A stretch of DNA of 64,000 bases from Cryptomeria japonica (Eukaryota > Streptophyta > Pinopsida > Cupressales > Cupressaceae). Made by a program: the position numbers and the translations under genes. The notes beneath the pieces are model-generated. The model saw only the letters and a list, made by a program, of their open reading frames with translations, was not told the DNA's origin and searched no databases. Positions within the stretch are counted from its first letter, which is position 1; the number at the start of each line of letters is the position of its first letter. The DNA lies in the NCBI RefSeq assembly GCF_030272615.1, contig NC_081413.1, positions 716,551,867 through 716,615,866 on the forward strand, written 5' to 3'. Below, piece after piece: positions 53,547 to 64,000 of this stretch.

Positions 53547-56500
53547 CTATGTGTAGAACCTGCGAAGGTGCATGTTGTTGATAGGATCCTCCAAAGGTTC
53601 ACCTTCTGTAGTTGAGAGCTGATATGCCCCAGATCCATATACTATTGTAATGATGTAAGGACCAAGACAATTTGGTTCGAACTTGCCCTTCTTCTCTCTA
53701 TCTTGTTGATTTTTGGGGTTTTCTCTGAGAACCAAGTCACCTACCTCAAATGTACGAGGCTTGATTTTGTGATTGTAGCTACATTGTTCCTTGAGTGAAT
53801 GATGTGTAGCTCGAGTGATTGTCTTCCTTGATGAAGGAACTGAGATAGAATGACTAGTGTGTGGACTACATAGTCCTGTATGCGTGTCACCTGAAGAAGT
53901 TTGGGCATCCCTGATAACAAAGTCCCTTGAGGAAGTTCCATTAAAGATCCATGATGTATCGCCAAAAGGAGATGGATGTGTCGAACAAGTGGATGAGTGA
54001 TGAAGGCTTATGATTGTGAAAAGAAGTGAAAGTAGGATAGCATGATGGAGACTTAGGATCAACAAGTATGCTTTTTGACTTGAAATTGTAGAATTTTTAC
54101 CCCCAGTTATTTTGATATTAGGGGAGATCAACTCTTGTTCCATTTCTTTCATAGGAATTTTATCCTTGACTTTGATTTTTCCAAAGTCCAATAGCTTTTG
54201 ATTTTGATTTGGACTAAAGGATTTTTCTTTATTATTGACTTTTAGATTTTTCTGTTCATAGCTTGATTTGTGATCCCCAATGAGTAAGGGCTTTTGTAAT
54301 TCTTGTTGATCCAAGTCTGGAAGTGGAGTGGAAATGGAAGGAGTGAATGACATAGTAAGGCTATGTGAGTTCTCAAGAGGGTTGGCGATACACTCAATAG
54401 ATTCTTTGTTGGAACTATTCTTAGGACTATTGATATCAAGAGTTGCTTGCACAACTAGAGGAGATTTGCATTCAGACTTAGTAGCCACAACACTAGGTGG
54501 TTCACACCCAATTCCTTGGTATTGGAAGTTGCTTGTAGACTGTTCTTGTTGACTAAATACCTTAGGAGATAGTGGGAGTTGCTCAACATGAAAGATAAAC
54601 TCACCACATCCGAGGTCTTTAACCTTGAATTTTTCTTTGAGCTCTGCTTGATTTGATGTAGAAGCTTTCAAGGATTCTGGATCCACATATGCTGATGAAG
54701 GAACAGCTTCTCGATTGAATGGGATTGTTATTTTTGATCTAGGTTGCAAATTGTTGCAATATATGAATGGATTTGGGTCAGCTTTGATAGTCACTTCAAC
54801 TCCATTATGTGGAAACTTGACGCATCGATGATATGTTGATGGTACTGCGCTCATTTCATGAATCCATGGACGTCCTAGCAATATGTTGTATGTGAGATCG
54901 AGGTCTAGGACTTGACAAACCACATCTTTTGTAATTGGCCCAACTCTGAGAGGTAAGGTGACTGTGCCCTTGGATGAGCGCTCTTTATCATCATATGTCT
55001 TGATGGTAATTTTGTTTGTAGCATTCACAGCTTTATCAGAATATCCCAATTGTTTAATAGTGCTTAATGTACAAATGTTTAGACCTGCTCCTCCATCTAT
55101 CAGGACTCGTTTTATTCGATGTTTGTGTATGAAGGCTTCAATGTGTAAAGGTACATTATGTGGCTGACTTACGGAGGCGTCATCAGCTTCTGTGAAGGTA
55201 AGGGAATGTGGAATGGAAAGGTATCCCACCATGGCTTGAAACTGGTCCACGTTCAGATCAGTAGGAATGACAATGTCTGTCAAGATTTTGTCAAGAATAG
55301 CTTTATGAGCGGGGGATATACGTAAGAGCTCAAGGATGGAGATGAGCGCGGGTGTCTTCCCTAACTGTTCTACAAGGTCGTACTCGGGCTTAGTTGATGA
55401 GGAAGCGGTGTTTTTAGTTGAAGCACCTGGCAAAGTAATTTTACCTCGACCGGTTGTAACATGACATTCAGAAGTAGGTTCGGAAGAAGATCCAACACCT
55501 TTTAGGACAATCTTTGGTCTCTGAGTAGGATTCTTAGGGTTTTTGTCCTTGATGATAATAATAGAGACATAATTGTCCATCGAGATGTGATTGATGGTTG
55601 AATCATAGTTGTAAGGTGCTCTAGTATAGTTGGTTTGATCATCTGTGGCTTTAGCTTTTCCCTTGTCATGCTTTGGGAATGGTTCCTTAAACATCTCATG
55701 TTCTTCATTGGATGAGTGTCCCTCAATCTCAATGTCACCTCTATCAATGAGATCTTGTATGATGTTCTTCAGTCGATGACAATTTCCTATCTTATGACCC
55801 TTGCTCTTATGAAATTCACAATACTCATCATCATTCCACCAATTCGGTTTAACCTTTCGTTCATATGGAAGAAAATCTGGAACTGTGATTACCTTGTTTG
55901 CCACTAACTTTTTGAAGACTGACTCAAGTGGTTCTCCTAATGGAGTGTACTTCCTTCGTGATCTAGAAGTTGTTTGAGTATTCACTTGATTGTTTGTAGA
56001 ACTTGATCCCGAAAAGATGAATTTAGGTCGCATTGTATTGGCATCAACAACACCATCATTGACTGTGTTCTTGTTTTTGTTCCAAAATCTTGGCTTATCT
56101 TTTCCTTTAAAGTCATCTTTGTGCTCCTTAAATATCTTAATGACTCCTTGCTCAATTAGGACCTTTTCTGTTGCTAAGCCTTTTTCAATGACATCCTTGA
56201 AGGTGGACAAACAAGCTTTTCTTAGATCATAACCAATGTCTTTGTTAACGTTTTGTGTGAACATCTCTACCATTTGTTTTTGTGGAATTTCACAAGAGCA
56301 TCTGCTGGCTAGATTTCTCCATCTTTGTAAAAATGATGCAAAAGACTCTCCCTCTTTTTGCTTGGTGTTGCATAAAGTAGTGACTGATATGTCTGTCTCT
56401 ATATTGTAGGAGAAATGTTGAATAAATGCCTCTGCTAAGTCACCCCATGACTTAATACCAGGTGGGAGTTGGGAGAACCATTCCATAGCTTGATCACCTA

Positions 56501-57665
56501 AGCTTTGTGGGAATAATCTCATCAAATATGTCTCTTCTGAAGCTACTTCAATGCAAGCTGTGAAAAACTGTCTTATGTGTGCCTTAGGATCCCCTTTTCC
56601 TCTATACTTATCAAATTTAGGTGTCACAAAGTGTGTAGGAAATGAAGGCATTGGAATGCTCTTGTCAAATGGATAAGGACATATGTCTCTCATTGTGTAT
56701 GTTGGCTTCGTTGTATTTATGTCCTCCATTTTCTTTTGTAAGTCCCTGATTTGTTGCTCCAAATTGCTCTTAGGTGGAGATCGACTTCTTGGACCATACC
56801 CCATGCTTGAGGCACCAATTGGAGGAGAAGAATGTTGCATATATGGATGATATTGATCATACACATGTTCATATGGAGGAGGTCTATAGTGATGCTACGT
56901 ATATGGACCACTTGGTATAGATTCATGTTGAGGAACACCATACCTATTTTGTGCATGTATACCATACTCTACAGGCATGTCATGTTCTAATGTGTTGCCC
57001 CCAAATTTGACATCGGGTTTCCTTGTATCCAAATTTTGAGCATGCCTTTGAATATCCAATTGCTTTGGTGGTTGATCCTTAGCTTGGGTATGTGATTGAG
57101 CATATCTTTTTGCGTAAGACTTCCATAATGGTCTGCGAAGGTAAGTATCATGTGCTTGACCATGTGTATGTGGGACCTCTGGTTTTTGAAACAAAGATGA
57201 TGGTGATTCAGGCACAAGATGTGGTCCTCTATTTCCTCCACTATTAGGCCTCCTTTGATCCATGTTGGAGTGAGTTTGTTGCAAAGGTCGATTTTCCATT
57301 ATTTGAGATATGTCAAAATCATGAGGTATCTTAGCTCCACTTTGTGCCATCATTTGTAAGAAGTATTGTCTATCTCTCCTCATTATTTCCTCAATCAGTC
57401 GATTGAAGCGGGGGTCCATAATGGATTCTTCCACATCTGCTGAATGTACTGAAAAGTTGTCCATATTGTCATTGTGTGTATCATTGTTGTTTGTAGTGTC
57501 TGTGTTCTCAACATCTGGAATGATTCTATAGACATCCATGTCAGGTAATGTGTTATGATCAGTATTGAAAAAGACATCATTGTCATTCTCATAAGAACTC
57601 ATGTTTGCGGACTCTTGAGCCTCTTTAGTTTCTCTCCTAGATTTTTGAAGACGAGTTTCAACCAT
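53547..57665 (-). pseudogene. N2 Gag-protease-integrase C-terminus fusion frame (one stop)
   Basis: A 1372-codon minus-strand frame starting MVETRLQKSRRET, interrupted only by TAG at 56897-56895 (CAG in N1). Domains: acidic and His/Pro-rich N-terminus; gag core at about 56690-56210 (DICPYPFDKSI, YRGKGDPKAHIRQFFT, LFPQSLGDQAMEWF, SYNIETD); knuckle-like CEFHKSKGHKIGNC near 55820; protease LIDGGAGLNICT at 55105-55070 and LLGRPWIHEM near 54870; Ser/Lys linker; hydrophobic LLILSLHHAILLSLLFTIIS near 54050; GPY/F end LGPYIITIVYG to HLRRFYT at 53547. The protease region joins the integrase end directly, with RT, RNase H and integrase core absent. From the stop onward 1105 codons are open with an ATG at 56864. 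Confidence 0.88.
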
Positions 57666-60176
57666 GAACTAGGTATTGACCAAGATGTGTGAGACTAGAT
57701 GAAAATGGAAAAAGTATGGAAGACCAAGAGTTGGATGGAGTGTAAATGAATCTGAGGTGTACTTGCAATGTCCAAAGTGTAAGACCAAGTATGTATGTAG
57801 TAGAGTAGGTGTGACTTCCAAAGAGAGGATAGTTTCTCTTGATGAGGTTAGTTGACCTTGACTCTGAGTAAGACCAAATGAGACCCAAAGGTGATAGACC
57901 TTGATGAGGGACCACTTAGCAAAGCGTTGTTGTTTGTAGTGTGTTGACAAAGTATGATGAGGACAAGCAAGTGACCTTTTGACTCAAGTTTAGACAAGTG
58001 TGAATGTAAAGCAAGATGTGAAGCAATGATGGACTATGTGAGACCCAAAGACAAGTTGAATGCTAGATGAAAACCTAGAGAAACAACCTAGGAAGCTCAA
58101 GAATTCCGAAACTGATTGCTCTTGTTTGCTAGACTGTAAAATTTTTCCAATTTGTGAAGTTGTTGGTTGTGACCAAATTTGAATGTTTGACTATTTTTCG
58201 TGACAAGAGGACACAATGTTGATGAGGACTCAATGTTTGCAAGTGTTTAGACTGACAATGACTCCAAGAAAAGTGTGTTGTTTGATGTAAAATTATTTTG
58301 CATACACTTGAAGACACAAAAGACACAATGTTTTGCTGTTTGGTCTTGAATGTTTGAATGTTTAAAATAAGTCAAGCACAATTCTTATGGCTGGCCAAGA
58401 CAATAGTTGTTGATCCCACATAGGGTTTTACCCCCGAGGCTACGCTATTCAGAGCGGATACTTAGATGCTTGACCTCACTGGCTCCACTCTCGGCACTCA
58501 CTTCTCGGGTCAGCCAAGCATCAGTCCCCACAAAAACTCCCCGTGGCAAACTTTGTATCTCTACTAAGAACCGTATGTGTGTGGGCCGCTACTAGAGGTC
58601 TGACCTCCTGCCCCAACAACTAGAAGGATTTGGGCTTCTAAAACAAAAAGGTGCTAGTAAGGGCATCTGCTCGTGTGGCCATACATGCGACCCTTTCAGC
58701 TCTGTAAATACAGAAGGCTCCCAGCCAGTAGGGGTTACGCCCTACAACTGATCAAATAAATTTGATCAAACGGGTTTATGGGGAGACATAGTGTCGGTAT
58801 GAACTAATCAACACACGTTATTCATAGTTTTCACCATGAATACATTTGTTTATAGTGGTTCAGAAGAGGTGGGTTTTCCTCACTACCACTTGGGTCATTC
58901 TCTTCTCACTAGTAGTCCTAATGACCACACGGGAAGACAGACCCTCTAAAGATTAAACAAAAAGAGCCTATTGCTCAAGACACAAAAGACAATGATTCAA
59001 TTTTAGTGCACCAATGGAAGTGTTTGCTAGTCTATGAAAACAAGGCACACAATAAAAATCCAAAAAACCCTTGCCAAGGACCTGCAACAAAGAGTTGTTA
59101 GTAGTTTGAATTGTTTCAAATGATCACCCCTTCCTGCAAGCACACAAGTTAGGTAAATTTTAGATCCAAAAGACTTTGTGAAATAGAGGCCTTCAACAAT
59201 GCGTTTTGTTGACCAATTCAAAGATCCGATTCATCATAAAAAATGACCACTTGTAAAATTTCAAGAGATTTCCAGAAATGTAAGAAAATCCAAAAAAATT
59301 GCTAATTTGCTCCAAAAATTAATTTTTTATGAAAAATCATAAAAAATTCATATAAAATGCAAAATCGATCCAAAAAATTTGAAATTTTTACTGGAGAGTC
59401 TTGATGATCTTCCAAACCTGCATAAAAAAAAATTTCGTAACAAATCCAAGCAGTTTGTGAGATATGAGTAAAATAATGCAAAACCCTAATTTTCAAAGAT
59501 CTGATTTTTGAGGAATTATTTTACATCAAATTTAAAATCACAAAGACCAGATCCTATGTATAATTCTGAGAGATTTCCAAAAATGTAAGAAAATCTGAAA
59601 AATTTGCTAATTTGCTCTCAAAATTAATTTTTTATGAAAAATCATAAAAAATTCATATAAATTGCAAAATCGATCTAAAAAAATCTGAAATTTGTACTGG
59701 ATCCTTCTGATACTTTTCCTGACCTGCACAAAAAATTTGATCAAAATAAGGAAAAACCCTAATTTTTAAAGATCTGATTTTTAGGGAAATATTTTGCATC
59801 AAAATTAAAATCACAAAAAACAGATCCTATGTATAATTATGAGAGATTTTCAAAAATGTAAGAAAATTCAAAAAATTCTCTCATTTGCTCTCAAAATTAA
59901 TTTTTTATGAAAAATCATAAAAAATTCATAGAAAATGAAAATGTGCTCCAAAAAATATGAATTTTGTATTGAGAGCTCCTAATACTTTCTTCAACCTACA
60001 AAAAAAATTTGGTGCAAAATTTCGTAGCCGTTTGTGAGATATGATCAAATCTCTCCAAGATCTTGATTTTTGGTCCAAAACCCTAGCTGCACAAGGTTAT
60101 TCTCCAAATTGTTTTACAAAACAACAATACAGGGTTAGAAAAATCTACAAAAAACACAGATCTAACAAAAATCCAT
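57666..60176 (-). other. N2 5' leader, non-coding
   Basis: Counterpart of 22963-25507. It contains the conserved GC-richer stretch (59010-58400) with the TGTAGGGCGTAACCCCTAC-type hairpin (58730-58750) and the tandem units at 59215-60060. No coding frame accepted. Confidence 0.65.
59215..60060 (-). repeat. Tandem ~300-bp units in N2 leader
   Basis: Three units as in N1, each with AGAGATTTCCA, TTTTTTATGAAAAATCATAAA and AAAACCCTAATTTT on the plus strand. Confidence 0.75.
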
Positions 60177-60194
60177 GTCCCACGAGGCATGCCA
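60177..60194 (-). promoter_or_regulatory. N2 primer-binding site
   Basis: The minus strand reads TGGCATGCCTCGTGGGAC three bases from LTR b. It shows that LTR b is the 5' LTR of the 49282-60967 unit. Confidence 0.65.
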
Positions 60195-60197
60195 AAA

Positions 60198-60967
60198 TGT
60201 TTATGGTGAAAATGGATAACAATAATAACAAAATTGAAAGGCTAAATGAATTCAACCACCAAACCCTAGCCTAACAACAACAAAGATCCACCATGACATA
60301 TGAAGATTACCTAAGACAATGCAAATCAAATGAAATCACAAAGGTTATACCATCACATGTCCAATAGGGTTTTGATCTCCATTCTTCCTATCTCCATTGA
60401 TCTTGCTTGATATATTTGCTCTCAGATTTTATGTGCACAAGAGCTCAACAAAGAACAGAATGTGGTTGCAAGTAGGATCGTAGTATAGTCAAATGATCAA
60501 AAATAGTTCATTAGGGTTAGATAATGAAGGAAGCATCTCCTTAAATAGAAGACACTATATGAAATGGAGGGATAAGATTGAGAGGTGTAAAAAGGAGGTC
60601 GGCTATGATTAGAGGGTAGGTAGAAGAAATAATAAAATAATGAAAGAGGTAGGTAGTGTAGGAATTAAGAGATGAATGACATGTGTCATGTGTAGAAAAA
60701 GGCTAATGAATTAATTAAATAAATAAAGATTTATTTAATTAATAGAAGAAATGAGATTAATTAAATAAATAAAATATTTATTTAATTTAGGAAAAGGATA
60801 ATTTAAATAAATAAATGTATTTATTTAAATGAGAAATAAGGCTAGAAGAGGATAAATGAATTAATTAAATAAATAAAGATTTATTTAATTAATAGAAGAA
60901 TTAGGCTTAGATAATTAAATAAATAAAATATTTATTTAATTAGACATGACATTTTTGGGTGTCTACA
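60198..60967 (-). repeat. N2 LTR b (5' LTR, internal)
   Basis: 770 bp, bordered by a PBS on one side and by a polypurine tract (60968-60981) on the other, so it sits between two 3'-type and 5'-type flanks. It is closer in sequence to LTR c than to LTR a at the U3 end (both GGGTGTCTACA; a has GAGTGTCTACA). Confidence 0.92.
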
Positions 60968-61306
60968 TTTTGCCCCTCTTTGAGATAATGCGGCTTGTCG
61001 CGTTGTTTCAAAGAAGATAAGATGAACTGATACAGAGTTGCCCCAAAATGGGAATTATATGCCCCCTCGAGAGATTGGATGAAAAAATGTTTGAAAAGAC
61101 CACAGACAATCTCTCGATAAGAAAGACGGGATAGAATGGACTAACCGGATAAAGTGACAGAGTCACGGGATAATGAAGACTGACTCAGGAAATGAGGGCT
61201 AGGGCAGTCTATAAGATAGACCACGAGGGGAAAACATCCTCATTGTCATCTACACCTCCAAGAGATTAGAGTGCAAAGCGAGATAGAGCAGCAGCAGTCA
61301 GCAGCG

Positions 61307-61372
61307 ATGGCAATGGCTCACAGATTCGATCGTGTTCATCGATTCCAGAGGCCAGCAGAGGCAGGAGAGCTG
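61307..61372 (+). pseudogene. PMD exon 1 copy, left palindrome arm
   Basis: 22 codons MAMAHRFDRVHRFQRP to AGEL followed by GTAAGTACC. The exon and donor are intact, but the intron runs into the palindrome centre, so there is no exon 2. A TATA-like box lies at 61208-61219. Confidence 0.7.
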
Positions 61373-61693
61373 GTAAGTACCACAAAACCTCCTTGTACTT
61401 CGATGCATTTATTTTCATCATTAATGCATGATAGGTAGAGCAATAAATGCGCATTAGGTTAGGGTCCAAAAATGTCAAAAAATGGTTAGACGCGCCCGCA
61501 TTCGACACAGACGCGGTTCCAGACACAGACGCGCCTGGAACAAACCCAGACGCGCCTGGCACCAACGCAAACAGGCCTAACAGTTTTTTGACATTTTTGG
61601 ACCCTAACCTAATGCGCATTTATCGCTCTACCTATCATGCATTAATGACAAAAATGAATGCATCAAAGTACGAGGAGGTTTTGTGGTACTTAC

Positions 61694-61759
61694 CAGCTCT
61701 CCTGCCTCTGCTGGCCTCTGGAATCGGCGAATACGATCGAATTTGTGAGCCATTGCCAT
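61694..61759 (-). pseudogene. PMD exon 1 copy, right palindrome arm
   Basis: Mirror of the left-arm exon on the minus strand (start ATG at 61759, donor GTAAGT at 61693). A few substitutions separate the arms (HKFDRIRRF against HRFDRVHRF). Confidence 0.7.
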
Positions 61760-62098
61760 CGCTGCTGACTGCTGCTGCTCTATCTCACTTTGCACTCTAA
61801 TCTCTTGGAGGTGTAGATGACAATGAGGATGTTTTCCCCTCATGGTCTATCTTATAGACTGCCCTAGCCCTCATTTCCCGAGTCAGTCTTCATTATCCTG
61901 TGACTCTGTCACTTTATCCAGTCAGTCCATTCTATCCTGTCTTTCTTATCGAGAGATTGTTTGTGGTCTTTTCAAACATTTTTTCATCCAATCTCTCGAG
62001 GGGGCATATCATTCCCATCTTGGGGCAACTCTGTATCAGTTCATCTTATCTTCTTTGAAACAACGCGACAAGCCGCATTGTCTCAAAGAGGGGCAAAA

Positions 62099-62868
62099 TG
62101 TAGACACCCAAAAATGTCATGTCTAATTAAATAAATATTTTATTTATTTAATTATCTAAGCCTAATTCTTCTATTAATTAAATAAATCTTTATTTATTTA
62201 ATTAATTCATTTATCCTCTTCTAGCCTTATTTCTCATTTAAATAAATACATTTATTTATTTAAATTATCCTTTTCCTAAATTAAATAAATATTTTATTTA
62301 TTTAATTAATCTCATTTCTTCTATTAATTAAATAAATCTTTATTTATTTAATTAATTCATTAGCCTTTTTCTACACATGACACATGTCATTCATCTCTTA
62401 ATTCCTACACTACCTACCTCTTTCATTATTTTATTATTTCTTCTACCTACCCTCTAATCATAGCCGACCTCCTTTTTACACCTCTCAATCTTATCCCTCC
62501 ATTTCATATAGTGTCTTCTATTTAAGGAGATGCTTCCTTCATTATCTAACCCTAATGAACTATTTTTGATCATTTGACTATACTACGATCCTACTTGCAA
62601 CCACATTCCGTTCTTTGTTGAGCTCTTGTGCACATAAAATTTGAGAGCAAATATATCAAGCAAGATCAATGGAGATAGGAAGAATAGAGATCAAAACCCT
62701 ATTGGACATGTGATGGTATAATCTTTGTGATTTCATTTGATTTGCATTGTCTTAGGTAATCTTCATATGTTATGGTGGATCTTTGTTGTTGTTAGGCTAG
62801 GGTTTGGTGGTTGAATTCATTTAGCCTTTCAATTTTGTTATTATTGTTATCCATTTTCACCATAAACA
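62099..62868 (+). repeat. N2 LTR c (inverted terminal LTR)
   Basis: Plus-strand LTR preceded by AAAGAGGGGCAAAA and ending CCATAAACA at 62868, next to GATAC. It is oriented opposite to LTRs a and b. Confidence 0.92.
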
Positions 62869-62873
62869 GATAC

Positions 62874-64000
62874 CATAACCCATAGTCAATTGTTCCCTTC
62901 AAATATCTAAGAATCCGCTTGACTGCTACCAAGTGGGATTTTCTTGGGCTTTGCTGAAACCGAGCGGTAATACCCACTGCATGTGCAATGTCCAATCTAC
63001 TATGCACTACATAATACAACTTACCAATCATTGATCGATAATCCTTCTCATTTACCAATGTCGAGTCATCCTCTTTTGATAATTTACAACCGGTCACCAT
63101 TGGTGTACCAACCGGTTTACTATCTTCCATGCCAAAGGTCTTCAACACCTCTTTGACATACTTGGACTGAGTAATAAAGATTCCATCTTTCATTTGTTGA
63201 ATCTGCAGTCCAATGAAGAACTTAATCTCCCCTATGAGTGACATTTCAAACTCTGTTTTCATCTTATCAGCAAATTCATGAATCATCTTGTCATCACCTC
63301 CAAACATGATGTCATCAACAAATACTTCACAGATAATAATCTGATCTCCTTATGATTTCAAGTAGATATTGCTATCTTCACTTGTTCTTTCAAATCCAAT
63401 CTTCACAAGATGGGAGTGCAAGCATTCATACCATGCTCTAGGTGCTTGCTTCAGTCTATACAAGGTTTTATGTAGCCTACACACCATGTCACTGTCTTCT
63501 GATAAGGAAAACCCATCTGGTCATTCTATGTACACCTCGTCTTCAAGTATTCCATTTAGGAATGTAGATTTTACATCCATTTGATATACCTTGAATCCTT
63601 TAAAAGTTGCATATGCAAGAAACATACACACTCCTTCCAATCTTGCTACTGGAGCAAAGGTTTCCCCATAGTCTTCTCCTTCTTCTTGGGCGTATCCTTT
63701 ACACACTAGTCTGGCTTTGTTCCTTACCACTGTGCCATCCTCATTTACTTGTTTCTGAAAACCCATTTGGTTCCAATGACATTTTTATGCTCCAGTCTGG
63801 GTACCAAAGACCATGTACCATTCTTCTCTATCTGGTCAAGTTCCTCCTCCATTGCCTTGATCCAGTCTTCATCTTTATGTGCCTTTTTTATTGATTTAGG
63901 CTCAAATTCAGAGATCATACATGAGTTTTCTCTGACCTTTCTTCTTGTAGGAATTCCTGCATCTTTGTCTCCTATGATCTACTTTGGATCATGATTGAGT
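62874..64000 (-). pseudogene. Copia-K reverse transcriptase (partial, right edge)
   Basis: The minus strand from the right edge shows a weak [11 protein letters not shown] part, then (63766-63521) [29 protein letters not shown] and [12 protein letters not shown], then RLKQAPRAWYECL near 63450, the catalytic VFVDDIMFGG near 63310, FEMSLIGEIKFFIGLQI, KYVKEVLKTFGM, GKLYYVVHSRLDIAHAVG and AVKRILRYLKGTIDYG ending at the N2 junction. These are Ty1/copia RT motifs. Frameshifts or stops lie near 63767 and 63520-63350. RNase H continues at 49281. Confidence 0.88.

Larger units (their letters stand above)
49282..62868 (-). mobile_element. N2: second copy of the N1 family with a palindromic extension
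   Basis: 49282-60967 is a normal minus-strand element: 3' LTR a (49282-50051), polypurine tract, 3' region, gag-protease frame, leader, PBS, 5' LTR b (60198-60967). Beyond LTR b a second polypurine tract and 3' region follow and fold back into an inverted copy ending in LTR c (62099-62868, plus strand). The perfect duplication GATAC flanks the whole unit (49277-49281, 62869-62873). Both outer ends are therefore U5 ends (CCATAAACA). All three LTRs are 770 bp and look nearly identical. Confidence 0.85.
60198..62868. repeat. 2.67-kb near-perfect palindrome
   Basis: Left arm 60198-61487 (LTR b, polypurine tract, PMD promoter, exon 1, start of intron) and right arm about 61578-62868 are inverted copies of about 1.29 kb with a ~90-base centre made of CAGACGCG units. 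Each arm carries the LTR, the TATA-like box, exon 1 and the donor. Confidence 0.9.
47064..64000 (-). mobile_element. Copia-K: Ty1/copia element, 3' part, interrupted by N2
   Basis: Minus strand: RT from the right edge to 62874, then N2 (49282-62868), then RNase H (49281-48777), polypurine tract (48551-48538) and 3' LTR (48537 to about 47064). The RT-RNase H frame joins across N2 when one GATAC duplication is removed. Gag, protease, integrase and the 5' LTR are outside. The order RT-RNase H at the 3' end without integrase after it is diagnostic of Ty1/copia. Confidence 0.85.

Noticed and set aside
61266-61800. Two mirror-image 117-codon frames
   Set aside because: They come from the two palindrome arms and cross exon 1, donor site and intron; the real signal is the palindrome.
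60198-62868. Assembly artefact as the sole explanation of the palindrome
   Set aside because: The arms differ by several substitutions and a perfect GATAC duplication sits exactly at the outer ends, so a real structure is favoured, though long reads would settle it.

Overview
The window is plant nuclear DNA made almost entirely of nested LTR retrotransposons. No ordinary host gene, tRNA or rRNA was recognised. Low GC, large Ty3/gypsy elements of the Tat/Ogre type and repeated insertion of elements into elements suggest a very large plant genome, possibly a gymnosperm. The species is not shown by the sequence.

Layout. (1) 1-6337 is the 5' half of a minus-strand Tat-like element (Tat-M1). Its 5' LTR (6338-6497 plus 14434-15720) is split by a complete chromovirus (Chromo-C, 6498-14428, target duplication CAATG). 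(2) 15721-17630 is a broken plant-mobile-domain (PMD) gene, cut by the 5' LTR of a plus-strand Tat element (Tat-B, from 17631). (3) Tat-B lacks a recognisable Gag but has protease, a G-patch-like motif, reverse transcriptase and two RNase H domains. Three insertions interrupt it: N1 (22174-33676) inside its reverse transcriptase; a 5'-truncated minus-strand gypsy element (Gyp-M, about 35392-43430), itself carrying a solo LTR of the Tat-B family (40998-42627, duplication ATAAC); and a minus-strand Copia element (Copia-K, about 47064 to beyond 64000). (4) Copia-K is interrupted inside its RNase H region by N2 (49282-62868, duplication GATAC).

N1 and N2 belong to one family and are the most interesting part. 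Each has a single long frame encoding Gag, protease and only the extreme C-terminus of integrase. Reverse transcriptase, RNase H and the integrase core are missing from both, so this is a non-autonomous family that spread in this form. Between that frame and the 3' LTR each copy carries an antisense PMD gene with its own TATA box and a GT-AG intron (donor mutated in N1). The intron holds arrays of short hairpins whose stems change in a compensating way while the loop stays constant. A second set of three covarying hairpins lies just downstream of the gag frame. N2 also ends in a 2.67-kb palindrome, so both of its outer ends are U5 ends, yet a perfect 5-bp duplication flanks the whole unit.

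Relative order inferred from nesting: PMD locus; then Tat-M1 and Tat-B; Chromo-C in Tat-M1; N1, Gyp-M and Copia-K in Tat-B; solo LTR in Gyp-M; N2 in Copia-K. Nearly all coding frames are broken, mostly by C-to-T type changes. The N2 gag frame (one stop) and the Chromo-C gag are the best preserved. Boundaries marked approximate were placed by eye.
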